Notes under the pieces: model-generated
The model's database searches: none
Told to the model about the DNA's origin: nothing
The model's input: only the letters and a program-made list of their open reading frames with translations
Assembly (NCBI RefSeq): GCF_039531105.1
Contig: NZ_BAAAPK010000003.1
Span: 1-64,000, forward strand
DNA: 64,000 nucleotides
From: Microbacterium lacus
GTDB lineage: Bacteria > Actinomycetota > Actinomycetes > Actinomycetales > Microbacteriaceae
Direction: 5' to 3'
Translations under genes and position numbers: made by a program
Part shown: positions 47,473 through 55,991 of the stretch, piece after piece
Position numbering within the stretch: the first letter of the stretch is position 1
How the letters are laid out: each line of letters starts with the position of its first letter

Positions 47473-48735
47473 GTGAGTCAGACGACCAAGCCCGCCAAGC
47501 GTGGCCGCCGGACCATCGCGCGCCACGGTGAGCTGAAGTCGCCGCATCCGCTCGCCTTCCTCCTCAAGGTCGTCGGCATCATCGTCGCCGTCGGGCTCGT
47601 CTCGGGCGCAGGGGTCGCGGCCTATGCCGCGTACGACATCACCACGAGCTTCACCGAAGCCTCCGTCGACCTCGACGGCCAGGAGGCTGTACCGCCGGAC
47701 ATCGGCGCGATCGAGGGTGGTGTGAACCTGCTCGTCGCCGGCACCGACGAGTGCCTGCCCGAGTTCGCCGCCTACTTCGGAGACCGCTGCACCGGCGCGG
47801 ATTCCGAGGGCGAGCTGAACGACGTCAACCTGCTCGTGCACATCTCCGACGCACCGCGCCGGGTGACCGTGATCTCGTTCCCGCGCGATCTGATGGCGCC
47901 GGTTCCCTCGTGCACGGCCGAGGACGGCTCCGAGACCGGGGGCGCGAGCAAGCAGCAGATCAACTCGGTGTTCGAGGAAGGCGGCCTGAACTGCGTCGTC
48001 AAGACGGTGTCGCAGCTCAGCGGCCTGAACATCCCGTTCGCGGCGAAGGTCAACTTCGGCGGCGTGATCAACATCACCGACGCGATCGGTGGTGTCGAGG
48101 TCTGCATCGGCAACGGTGGCATCCGCGACTTCTATACGGGGATCGACTGGCCGGCCGGCAACCGCACCGTCCAGGGCATCGAGGCACTGCAGTTCCTCCG
48201 TACCCGTCACGGGCTGGAGAACGGCTCGGACCTCGCCCGCATCTCGAACCAGCAGCAGTACATGTCGCGCCTCGCGCGCAAGCTCGTGAGCGAAGAGGTG
48301 CTCACGAACCCGGCGACGCTGCTGAAGCTCGCCACCACCGCGGTCGACAACACCACGCCCAGCAAGAGCCTCACGAACCCCCTCACACTCGTGCAGATCG
48401 CGCTCGCCGTGAAGAGCGTGCCGTTCGACGAGATCGTGTTCGTGCAGTACCCCGTGACGGATGACCCGGCGGACTCGAACCGTGTCGTCCCCGACTACGA
48501 AGCGGCGGACCAGCTGTGGGCGGCGCTCGCGGCCAACCAGCCGATCGTGCTCACGAGCGACCCGAATGTCGGCGGCGGCGTCATCACCGCCGACCCGCCG
48601 GCGGATGCCGCGACCCCCGATCCGGCGGCGACGCCCGGTGCGACCGAGGCGCCGGCCGAGGCTCCGGTCGAACTCGACATCCCGGGTCAGAGCGCCGCGC
48701 AGAACACGTGCTCGGCGGGGAACCTCTCGGGCTGA
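47473..48735 (+). CDS. LytR-CpsA-Psr (LCP) family cell-wall ligase, first of two paralogues
   Basis: A 420-residue membrane-anchored protein. A basic cytoplasmic tail (1-35) is followed by one membrane helix (about 36-60). The extracellular LCP domain shows INLLVAGTDE-like strand GGVNLLVAGTDEC, DVNLLVHISDAPRRVTVISF, FPRDLMAPVP (Arg/Asp of the PRD catalytic motif) and LQFLRTRHGLENGSDLARISNQQQ (the conserved R.R motif). A Pro/Ala-rich tail ends the protein. LCP enzymes transfer undecaprenyl-linked glycopolymers to peptidoglycan. Paired Cys residues near 95 and 106 could form a disulphide. GTG 47473 has AGAGG 8 bases upstream. Confidence 0.92.
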   Translation: MSQTTKPAKRGRRTIARHGELKSPHPLAFLLKVVGIIVAVGLVSGAGVAAYAAYDITTSFTEASVDLDGQEAVPPDIGAIEGGVNLLVAGTDECLPEFAAYFGDRCTGADSEGELNDVNLLVHISDAPRRVTVISFPRDLMAPVPSCTAEDGSETGGASKQQINSVFEEGGLNCVVKTVSQLSGLNIPFAAKVNFGGVINITDAIGGVEVCIGNGGIRDFYTGIDWPAGNRTVQGIEALQFLRTRHGLENGSDLARISNQQQYMSRLARKLVSEEVLTNPATLLKLATTAVDNTTPSKSLTNPLTLVQIALAVKSVPFDEIVFVQYPVTDDPADSNRVVPDYEAADQLWAALAANQPIVLTSDPNVGGGVITADPPADAATPDPAATPGATEAPAEAPVELDIPGQSAAQNTCSAGNLSG

Positions 48736-48738
48736 TCC

Positions 48739-50013
48739 GTGGCGGAGCACAACCCCGAGTCGGGGCCGCTGGCGCGTCATGCGGTGCGGCGGGAGCGGCA
48801 TCCGCTTCTGCGTGTGCTGTCGATCCTCGGGGTCGTCGTCGCGGTGCTCGGCGTGAGCGCAGCGGGTGTCGCGGCGTACGCGGTCTGGGACACGTTCTCC
48901 GCGCTCGGGGAGAACTCGGTCGACATCGGCGGTGAAGAGGCGCTCCCGCCGTCGATCGGCGAGATCGAGGGCGGGGTGAACCTGCTGCTCGTCGGATCCG
49001 ACTCGTGCGAAGGGCAGGACGTCGCGCTCTTCCCGCGATGCGCCGACCCCGACGATGCGCCGGGTGAGCGCAACGACGTCACGATGCTCGTGCACATCAG
49101 CGATGAGCCGCGGCACGTCACCGTCGTCTCGTTCCCGCGCGACATGCTCGTGCCGATCCCGTCGTGCCCCGACGGGCAGGGCGGGTCGTACTCGGCGATG
49201 AGTCCGCAGCCGCTGAACGCCTCGTACCAGTACGGCGGGCTCACCTGCACGGTCATGACGATCGAGGAGCTCACCGGAGAGCAGATCCAGTTCGCCGGCG
49301 CGATCCGGTGGACCGGGGTCATCGACATGTCCGACGCGGTCGGCGGGGTGGACGTGTGCGTGAGCGGCGACATCAACGACCCGCACACCGGGCTCTCGCT
49401 CACGGCCGGCACCCACACCCTCCAGGGAGTGGAGGCGTTGCAGTTCCTCCGGATCCGCCACGGCATCGGCGACGGGTCCGATCTCGGCCGCATCTCGAAC
49501 CAGCAGCAGTTCATGTCCTCGCTCGTGCGCAAGCTGAAGTCCGACGCGGTGCTGTCCAACCCCGGCGTGCTGTTCACCTTCGCCACCACCGCGATCGGGC
49601 TCACCCGCAGCGACCCGCCCCAGCTCGTGCTGAGCTCCGAGCTTGCGAACCCCACCCGCATGGTGCAGATCGCGATGGCGGCCAAGGACGTGCCGTTCGA
49701 GGACATCGTGTTCGTGCAGTACCCGACCGAGTACACGTCGGACTACATCAACGTGCTTCCCCTGCGCGACGTCGCCGATCAGCTGTTCGCCGCGCTCGCC
49801 GCGAATCAGCCGATCCAGCTCACCGGCGAGGCGAGCCAGGGGTCGGGTGTCGAGGTCACGGGGGAGGTGACGGATCCTGCGGCGTCGCCTGCTCCCTCGG
49901 ATTCCGCTGCTCCGTCGGATTCGGCCGCTCCGTCCGAGACGCGGGTGGCGCTGCCGTCCGAGATCGCGGGCACGACCGCGGCTCAGGTCACCTGCACCGT
50001 CGCGGAGCAGTAG
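48739..50013 (+). CDS. LytR-CpsA-Psr (LCP) family cell-wall ligase, second paralogue
   Basis: A 424-residue paralogue of the preceding gene, 3 bases downstream of its stop and clearly a tandem duplicate. It has an N-terminal tail, one membrane helix (about 29-52), GGVNLLLVGSDSCEG, DVTMLVHISDEPRHVTVVSFPRDMLVPIP and LQFLRIRHGIGDGSDLGRISNQQQF. The C-terminal region has an Ala/Ser/Pro repeat (APSDSAAPSDSAAPSETR). The start is GTG 48739. Two specialised LCP enzymes may serve different wall polymers. It is convergent with the M23 lipoprotein gene, with only 9 bases between stops. Confidence 0.92.
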   Translation: MAEHNPESGPLARHAVRRERHPLLRVLSILGVVVAVLGVSAAGVAAYAVWDTFSALGENSVDIGGEEALPPSIGEIEGGVNLLLVGSDSCEGQDVALFPRCADPDDAPGERNDVTMLVHISDEPRHVTVVSFPRDMLVPIPSCPDGQGGSYSAMSPQPLNASYQYGGLTCTVMTIEELTGEQIQFAGAIRWTGVIDMSDAVGGVDVCVSGDINDPHTGLSLTAGTHTLQGVEALQFLRIRHGIGDGSDLGRISNQQQFMSSLVRKLKSDAVLSNPGVLFTFATTAIGLTRSDPPQLVLSSELANPTRMVQIAMAAKDVPFEDIVFVQYPTEYTSDYINVLPLRDVADQLFAALAANQPIQLTGEASQGSGVEVTGEVTDPAASPAPSDSAAPSDSAAPSETRVALPSEIAGTTAAQVTCTVAEQ

Positions 50014-50022
50014 CGGCCGGGT

Positions 50023-51246
50023 TCACTCCGGGTACGAGGTGACCGTGAGCCAGATGGGATAGAGGTCCTTCTCGGCTGCGGCATCCGCCTCATCGAGGGT
50101 GAACGGCCCGCCGGCGGCGATCCTCTCATCGAGTTCTTGCGCGGTGATCTGGCCCTCGAGGTCGAACGAGTCGTAGACGAACGGGATGCCGTTCGAGCCG
50201 AGCGGGCTGGGCGAGTCCATGAGGTGGAAGTGCAGATGGGGTGAATCGGTGTTGCCGGTATTGCCGAGCAGCGCGATCGTCTCGCCCTTCTTCAGCTGCT
50301 GACCGACCTCGACAGCGAGCGGGTTGCCGGGCTGGAGGTGGGCGTAGAACGCGTAGACGCCGTCACCGAGGTCCTGGACGATGTGGTTGCCGCCGTATTC
50401 ATCGAGCGTGAGCCCGGTCGGGTTCGCGCCCGGGGTCTGCTCGGGCAGGTCGAATCGCATCGACACGATCGGGCCGTCCCCCACCGCGATGATGTCCGCA
50501 CCGAAGTAGGGGTAGCTCTCGAGCTCGTCGACGGGGCCGCTCAGGAACGACCCGTTCTCGTCGAGGCGGACGTAGTCGATCGCGTAGCGCTCGGGGGCGT
50601 GGAACGCGCCGTTGATCGCATTGACCGCGCCGCGGTGGGGTGTCACGGCGCAGCAGCTGTTGCCGTTGAGCCAGCCGGCTCCCTTCAGCGGCGGGCCGAT
50701 CACCACCGGCTCGGCCTGATCGACCTCGACGCTCGCGACACGCTCGGTCATCTGATCCGTGATGATCGGCGGCGCTCCCGGCTCGAAGCTGAAGGCGATG
50801 TCGTGCGTCAGGCTCTCGGGGAGTTCAGTACCGGCGTCTACGGTCACGTCGAGCCAGACCAGCGCGCCCTGCCCCGGTCCGATGACCCGGCCAGGGGCGG
50901 TCGCACCCATGACGCGCATCCACGGGACCGCAGCGTCACCGTCCAGTCGGAGGAGCGACTGGCCATCGCCGTCGATGACGTCAATCGACTCGATCGTGGC
51001 CGTCTGCGTCGTCACATTGCTCAGGAACAGCTCATACGCGATGTGGACGAGACCGTCGGTCGCGGGAAGCGGTCGGGGCGTGCTCAGCGTGCGCGCGAGG
51101 ACGGGGGTGAAGTCGTCTTCGGGTACCTGCGTGTCGGGGGCCTCGGTGGAGGCGTCTGCCGATGGCTCGGGCGCCGCGGCGGTGCACCCGGCGAGCAGGA
51201 GTGCGGACAGAGCGAGAACGGACACTGCGATCATCGTCGGGCGCAT
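50023..51246 (-). CDS. M23-family peptidase-domain lipoprotein
   Basis: A 407-residue lipoprotein. The lipobox LLLAGC (Cys about 21) is followed by a Ser/Ala/Glu linker and a beta-rich domain (about 50-190). The C-terminal LytM/M23 domain has FHAPERYAIDYVRL (HxxxxxxxD zinc ligands), YAFYAHLQPGNPLAVEVGQ and SPHLHFHLMDSP (HxH), so the zinc site looks complete. It may cleave peptidoglycan cross-links or act as a wall-binding regulator. ATG 51246 follows GATAAT by 6 bases, consistent with a leaderless start. Confidence 0.9.
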   Translation of the reverse strand: MRPTMIAVSVLALSALLLAGCTAAAPEPSADASTEAPDTQVPEDDFTPVLARTLSTPRPLPATDGLVHIAYELFLSNVTTQTATIESIDVIDGDGQSLLRLDGDAAVPWMRVMGATAPGRVIGPGQGALVWLDVTVDAGTELPESLTHDIAFSFEPGAPPIITDQMTERVASVEVDQAEPVVIGPPLKGAGWLNGNSCCAVTPHRGAVNAINGAFHAPERYAIDYVRLDENGSFLSGPVDELESYPYFGADIIAVGDGPIVSMRFDLPEQTPGANPTGLTLDEYGGNHIVQDLGDGVYAFYAHLQPGNPLAVEVGQQLKKGETIALLGNTGNTDSPHLHFHLMDSPSPLGSNGIPFVYDSFDLEGQITAQELDERIAAGGPFTLDEADAAAEKDLYPIWLTVTSYPE

Positions 51247-51360
51247 TCCGCCATTATCACGAGGTTTCGCACGATCGGGGCGGCATCGGCGGTCGAAAGT
51301 GCAGCGCCCGAGCGGTTATGCTTGCTGGGCGCATCACGCTGCTTCGGCCGCTGGATGCCT

Positions 51361-51449
51361 GGAGACGTCGCATAGTCCGGCCTAGTGCACCACCCTGCTA
51401 AGGTGGAGTCCCCTTATGGGGACCGAGGGTTCAAATCCCTCCGTCTCCG
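51361..51449 (+). tRNA. tRNA-Ser (anticodon GCU)
   Basis: Acceptor arms GGAGACG (51361-51367) and CGTCTCC (51442-51448), discriminator G 51449. The anticodon stem-loop CCACC-CTGCTAA-GGTGG carries GCT. A long variable arm with a GTCCCC/GGGGAC stem and the T-arm GGTTCAAATCC follow. CCA is not encoded. It is 89 bases long. Confidence 0.95.
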
Positions 51450-51452
51450 CGA

Positions 51453-51480
51453 AAAAATCCTTGGTCAGCCAGGGATTTTT
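51453..51480 (+). terminator. Rho-independent terminator of tRNA-Ser(GCU)
   Basis: AAAAATCCTTGG and CCAGGGATTTTT fold around TCAG (one G-U pair), ending in five T residues. It begins 3 bases after the tRNA, and is one of very few T-rich terminators in the window. Confidence 0.85.
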
Positions 51481-51521
51481 GCTTTTGGTCGCGGGGTTGC
51501 TTCGCGGTCGATTCCTGCTCT

Positions 51522-51556
51522 CAAGTGACCCCTGGGTGTCCCCGTGGGGTCACTTG
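51522..51556. repeat. Perfect inverted repeat in the decayed zone
   Basis: CAAGTGACCCC (51522-51532) and GGGGTCACTTG (51546-51556) pair perfectly. The 345-base stretch 51450-51794 holds this repeat and the tRNA terminator; I see no gene in the rest of it. Confidence 0.6.
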
Positions 51557-51794
51557 GGGGTCACCTGGAACACCACTCTTACCGTTCTGGCCAGAGGTGG
51601 TGCACCCCTCGGTAGCTATGGGTTCCGCGTGTTTCCGCGGCGAACGGCTCCGGGGGAGTGCGCCGCCCCTCACAGGTGGTGCACATGCCACGGTATGCCC
51701 GCCCCGCGAACAGTGACTACGCGGAGGATCCCATCAACCTGCTCGGGAACGTGATGCAGGCACCGTCATCGGTACCTGCGGAAGAACCCTGGCC

Positions 51795-52537
51795 TCACAC
51801 GCCCTCGAGGAACATGTCGACGAGGTTGCCGAGCGTGAATGTCCGTTTCGGGGGCAGTGGCCCATGTGTGCGGTATCGGTCGGCGATGTCGCGCCGCGTG
51901 ATCACGGCGCCGATCGGCTGACCGGCGCCGATCGACTTCGCCGCCGCAACAATGTCGGGAATGACGCCTTGCTGCTGGAAGCCCCAGAACCAATCGCCCA
52001 GCTGGCCGTAGCCGACCTGCACCTCGTCCGCGATCGTGAGCCCACCGTGTGCGCGGACGGTTTCATAGACCTGCGCGAGGTAGCCGTCGGGCAGCAGCAC
52101 GCCACCGGTGTTGCCGAAGACCGTCTCACGGATGAAGCCCGCCACCGGGGCGCCCGCGTCGGCCAGGGCGACGATGTCGGCGACGGCCTCCGGTGCATGC
52201 CGGGAGGCTTCCGCGCCGCGGTAAGCGCCCCGGTACGAGTTCGCGGCCGCCACAATGTGGACCTACGCGGGTCGGGTCGACAACGCGTTCGGGTTGTCGG
52301 CGACGGAAGTCGAGACGGCGTCGCTGGCGTAGGTCCAGCCGTCTGAACACCACCTCGCGGTTCCACTACAGAGCGATCACGGACTACGCGGAGCGGCTCA
52401 GCGACACCGTCCCCGACGAGCTCGACACGGTCTTCTTCGTCAGTTCCGGCTCTGAGGCCACCGACCTCCCGATCGGCCTGGCGCTGGCCGCCACCGGGCG
52501 ACCAGACATCGTCGCGATGCGCGAGGGGTATCTGGGG
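51795..52537 (-). pseudogene. Class III aminotransferase pseudogene with internal inversion, nonsense codon and both ends lost
   Basis: Read leftward from 52337, the minus strand encodes WTYASDAVSTSVADNP...STRPA, then TAG, then VHIVAAANSYRGAYRG, ADEVQVGYGQLGDWFWGF and GAVITRRDIADRYR. These match the PLP-binding half of AgxT2-like aminotransferases; the stop stands where relatives have W (RPxWVH). The part that should precede it (RLNTTSRFHYRAITDYAERL ... FVSSGSEATD ... REGYLG) is present immediately to the right but on the plus strand, 52338-52537. Flipping those 200 bases restores YLG-WTYAS order. The N-terminus before LNTTSR and the C-terminal third after RYR are absent. It cannot make a working enzyme. 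Confidence 0.8.
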
Positions 52538-52549
52538 ACGCGTGTACAT

Positions 52550-52735
52550 GTCGGCGTCGACGTCGACCTCGCCGCGGTCTCGACCATACACCTCCGTCGT
52601 AGGGACCCGGACACCGTCGAGGTACGCGACGTGCTCGATCGCGCCATCGCCCGTCACCGTGGCAGAGAAGGTGACGTGCTTGCCCAATGGCGAGGATGTC
52701 ACCTCGAGGTCATGAAGAGCCGCCCTGGGGGTCAA
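52550..52735 (-). pseudogene. Unrecognised coding remnant
   Basis: The minus strand here has good third-position G/C and reads ALHDLEVTSSPLGKHVTFSA, then TGDGAIEHVAYLDGVRVPTT, like a beta-sandwich fragment, but has no start, stop or identifiable family. It may belong to another broken gene in the zone between tRNA-Ser and the ROK regulator. The rest of the gap to 52813 shows nothing certain. Confidence 0.25.
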
Positions 52736-52813
52736 CGAACGCCATCGTCCGATGACCGGAACAATGCCTACGGGACGGCATACTTGAGGAGAACTCGAGT
52801 CGAAGGATGTGCA

Positions 52814-54067
52814 ATGGCCGGTGAGCGGCAAGCCGGGCTGTCGGCCGTCCTCGACGCGATCCGACGGGACGACGGCGTCACGCAGACGACGCTGACCGAG
52901 CGGGTCGGGCTCGGACGCAGTGTGGTCGCAGAACGCGTCACTCAGCTGCAGGAGGCGGGGTTGATCCTCAGCGCGGGACACGGCCCCTCGACGGGCGGCC
53001 GGGCGCCGCGCCGGCTCTCCCTGAATCCCGATGCCGGCTTCGTCCTCGGCGTCGACATCGAGGCGACGGAACTGGTCGTCGGCGCCGTCAACATGGCGGG
53101 CAATGTGCTCAGTACACGCCGCGAACCGATTGATGTCCATCGCGGACCCGAAGAGGTCATGTCCAGGATCTTCGCTCTCGCCGACGAAATCGTCGCCGAG
53201 AACGCGGCCGCAGGAAATCTGCTCGGCGCGGGTGTCGGCATCCCCGGGCCGGTGGACTTCGAGGCCGGGGCCCCCCTAGAGGAGCCCCTGTTGCCTGGCT
53301 GGGCTGGCTACCCCGTGCGCGATGCGCTATCTCGGCGCTGGCCCGTTCCCGTCTGGGTCGACGGGCGCGCGAACTTGCTCGCGCTGGTGGAGGTCGTCGC
53401 GAACCCTCGCGCCGCGCGTACGAGGAACCTGCTGTATTTCGGTGGGGGCTCGAGCACGGCCGCGGCGATGATCGTGGAGGGCAGAACCTATCGCGGTGCG
53501 CATGGACTCGCAGGATCGGTCGGCCACATCGCGGTTCCCGAAGTCGGCATGGTCTCGTGCGTCTGCGGCAGGGCGGGGTGTCTGGATGCGGTCGCTAGCC
53601 GTTGGGCGATCGCGAGGGACGGTCTCCTGCTGGCACAGACGGGACGCAGCCCGGCTCTCGCAGATACGCTCGCCCGAGTCGGCGCGGTAGAGCCGTACGA
53701 CATCACGCTCGCGGCCGAGCGGGGCGATGTTGCCGCGCGCGAGCTCCTCGAGCGGACCGCCGGGGTGCTCGGGCGCACTCTCGCGAATCTCGTCAGCTTC
53801 TTCGCCCCAGACATGCTGGTGGTCGGCGGCGGTATGGCGCGCGCTCGTGACTACGTGCTCGAGCCTCTCCGCGCCGCCATCCACGAGCGTCTTCCTGCCG
53901 CAGCGACAGCCGATCTCATCATCGAGTTCTCGGTGCTCGACGACCTCGTCAGCGGAGTGCTCGGAGCCACGCAGCTGGCAATCGGAGAGCTGTTCGACGA
54001 GGCCAACGTCGGCCGACTGCTTCTCTCCGCAGCCGGGCGCGCGGACGGCACCCCGCCCACTCGCTGA
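52814..54067 (+). CDS. ROK-family transcriptional regulator
   Basis: A 417-residue regulator. The winged helix-turn-helix lies at about 10-60 (VTQTTLTERVGLGRSVVAER). The ROK domain begins GFVLGVDIEATELVVGAVNM and has the zinc motif CVCGRAGCLDAVAS near 255. The kinase Asp (VDND in relatives) is replaced in VDGRANLLAL, so it should bind but not phosphorylate a sugar. ATG 52814 has AAGGA 8 bases upstream. It lies directly before the importer operon at 54416 and is its likely repressor. Confidence 0.9.
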   Translation: MAGERQAGLSAVLDAIRRDDGVTQTTLTERVGLGRSVVAERVTQLQEAGLILSAGHGPSTGGRAPRRLSLNPDAGFVLGVDIEATELVVGAVNMAGNVLSTRREPIDVHRGPEEVMSRIFALADEIVAENAAAGNLLGAGVGIPGPVDFEAGAPLEEPLLPGWAGYPVRDALSRRWPVPVWVDGRANLLALVEVVANPRAARTRNLLYFGGGSSTAAAMIVEGRTYRGAHGLAGSVGHIAVPEVGMVSCVCGRAGCLDAVASRWAIARDGLLLAQTGRSPALADTLARVGAVEPYDITLAAERGDVAARELLERTAGVLGRTLANLVSFFAPDMLVVGGGMARARDYVLEPLRAAIHERLPAAATADLIIEFSVLDDLVSGVLGATQLAIGELFDEANVGRLLLSAAGRADGTPPTR

Positions 54068-54266
54068 AACCCACCGCCGGCACGGCACGAGCTCCACCTA
54101 GGCGCCGGTGCTGTAGAGGCATGGGAAGGGCGACGCAGTGCCAGGCGTGCCGCGTGTCGAGTGGGCCTCGAGGAACAAGAGCGCCCCGCTGACTTTCGGC
54201 GCCGGTGATAACGCCTGTCCGCCCGCGCTATCCGTGCGATGGATGACGGATATAGAAACGATTGCT

Positions 54267-54295
54267 TTGTCTTCTTCCGGTTACCGGATTATGTT
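54267..54295 (+). promoter_or_regulatory. Promoter with CCGGTTACCGG palindrome in the spacer
   Basis: TTGTCT (54267-54272) and TATGTT (54290-54295) are 17 bases apart. The 11-base perfect palindrome CCGGTTACCGG (54277-54287) fills the spacer, an excellent position for a repressor. This is the only clear signal in the 348-base gap 54068-54415; the leader from 54296 to 54415 holds no convincing gene. Confidence 0.65.
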
Positions 54296-54415
54296 CGTGG
54301 CAATGAGAGTCGGCGACACCGGACCTCTCTGAGGCCAAGAGTGCCTCCGCACCGCGCTCCCGACCGACTCACAGCTGACCGTCGCAGAGCCGTACCACTT
54401 TCAATGAGGAGAATC

Positions 54416-55930
54416 ATGCGAAACAAACTTGCGGCGGCAATCGTCGCGGCATGCGCGCTTGTGCTGACGGCGTGCTCGGGGGCGTCGCCCAACACGGCAG
54501 GCGAGACACAGGAACTTCGAATCGGAGCGATCTCGCCGATCGCGTCTTTCGAGCCGGGGAACTTCGATGCTGGCCCCGGTTCCGCCTTCATCCAGCCCGT
54601 CTACGACACCATCCTCCGCAACGACAGCGAGGGTGAGCCGCAGCCGAGCATCGCGACGGAGTGGAGCTACGACGACTCCGGCACCGAGCTGAGTCTGACC
54701 CTCCGCGACGATGTCACGTTCACCGACGGTGCCAAGCTCGACGCGGAAGCGGTGAAGGCGAACCTCGAGGCGGCGAAGGCGGGAACGGGCGAGACCGCGG
54801 GTCAGCTGCGATTCATTGACACGGTGACAGTTGAGGACCCGACCCACCTCACCATTTCCCTCTCCGCTGTGGATCCGTCGCTTCTCACCAACCTCGGCGG
54901 CGCAGCCGGTTCGCTCGCGAGTCCCGAGGCCCTCGGCACACCCGAACTCGCCACGACGCCGGTCGGATCCGGACCGTACGTCTTCGACGCGGCTGCCTCG
55001 CAGACCGGCGTGACCTACGCCTACACGCGGAATCCGGACTACTGGAATGCCGACGACTTCCCGTTCGACGGGATCACGATCACGGTCTTCAACGACGGAA
55101 ACGCCGTGACGAACGCACTCCGCTCGGGCCAGATCGACTTCGCCGGAATCTCCGATCAGGCAGCGGAAACCCTCGAGTCGGACCGCCTGAAGGTGGAGTC
55201 CTTCCCCGCCTACACCGCCAGCGGCGTCTTCCTCTTCGATCGCAACGGCACGATCGTCCCGGCGCTCGCAGACGTCCGGGTACGTCAGGCGATCAACATG
55301 GCCTTCGACCGCGAGCAGATCGTCGAGCAGGTCTACGCGGGCGTCGGCACTCCGACCGCCCAGTCCTTCAGCGAGTCCAGCGCAGCCTTCGACCCGTCAT
55401 TCGAGAAGTACGAGCACGACGTCGACGCCGCCAAGGCACTGCTCGCGGAAGCCGGATACGCGGACGGGTTCACCCTGCCCATGCCGGACCTTGGGCCCAT
55501 CGATCCGAAGCGCCAGGCGGCGGTCACCGAGGCCCTCACGGCCATCGGAATCACGCCCCAGTACGAGCCGGTGAACGGGGAGACGTTCATCTCTGATCTC
55601 CTATCCGGCAAGTACCCCGCCGCGATCTTCAACCTGAACAGCCACCGTCCGTGGGACTTCGCGCAACTCGCACTCCTGCCCGACTCGCTCTGGAACCCCT
55701 TCCACACGACCGACGAGAACATCGTCGACCTCGTGAACATGGCGCAGACGCAGACGGGCGAGGAGGCCGACGCGACCTTCCGCGAGTTGAACGAGTACAT
55801 CGTCGATCAGGCATGGTTCGCGACCCTGGTTCAGCCGAACAGCGTCTTCGGGGTGAGCAGCGCCATCGACGTCGAGCCGCGGAAGTTCTCGACGTGGCCG
55901 CCGATCTGGAACTTCACCCCGGCGTCGTGA
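54416..55930 (+). CDS. Oligopeptide-type ABC transporter substrate-binding lipoprotein (SBP family 5)
   Basis: A 504-residue DppA/OppA-like protein. The lipobox VLTAC (Cys about 18) follows a short signal peptide. PSIATEWSYDDSGTELSLTLRDDVTFTDGAKLDAE is the family signature zone near 70-105, and VRQAINMAFDREQIVEQVYAG lies near 295. ATG 54416 has GAGGAGA just upstream; ATG 54404 would place that site inside the gene. Cluster C proteins also bind oligosaccharides and glycosides, which the downstream GH3 and esterase genes suggest here. First gene of a nine-kilobase operon. Confidence 0.92.
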   Translation: MRNKLAAAIVAACALVLTACSGASPNTAGETQELRIGAISPIASFEPGNFDAGPGSAFIQPVYDTILRNDSEGEPQPSIATEWSYDDSGTELSLTLRDDVTFTDGAKLDAEAVKANLEAAKAGTGETAGQLRFIDTVTVEDPTHLTISLSAVDPSLLTNLGGAAGSLASPEALGTPELATTPVGSGPYVFDAAASQTGVTYAYTRNPDYWNADDFPFDGITITVFNDGNAVTNALRSGQIDFAGISDQAAETLESDRLKVESFPAYTASGVFLFDRNGTIVPALADVRVRQAINMAFDREQIVEQVYAGVGTPTAQSFSESSAAFDPSFEKYEHDVDAAKALLAEAGYADGFTLPMPDLGPIDPKRQAAVTEALTAIGITPQYEPVNGETFISDLLSGKYPAAIFNLNSHRPWDFAQLALLPDSLWNPFHTTDENIVDLVNMAQTQTGEEADATFRELNEYIVDQAWFATLVQPNSVFGVSSAIDVEPRKFSTWPPIWNFTPAS

Positions 55931-55937
55931 CGTCGAA

Positions 55938-55974
55938 GGGAGGGGCCGGTCGAGGATCTCGGGCGGCCCCTCCC
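55938..55974 (+). promoter_or_regulatory. Perfect hairpin just after the binding-protein gene
   Basis: GGGAGGGGCCG (55938-55948) pairs with CGGCCCCTCCC (55964-55974), beginning 7 bases after the stop codon and ending before AAGGAG, the ribosome site of the permease gene. It is the third such case in the window. Confidence 0.75.
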
Positions 55975-55991
55975 CACACCAAGGAGTACCT

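Noticed and set aside
46351..49461. A 1036-codon open frame on the minus strand across serS, the HAD gene, tRNA-Ser and LCP genes
   Set aside because: It runs antisense to several well-supported genes and a tRNA, has Arg/His/Asp-rich shadow composition and no recognisable domain. Long antisense frames are normal at this GC content.
52193..52813. An N-terminal extension of the ROK regulator that includes the aminotransferase fragment
   Set aside because: The continuous frame is accidental. The fragment belongs to a broken aminotransferase, and a good ribosome site precedes ATG 52814.
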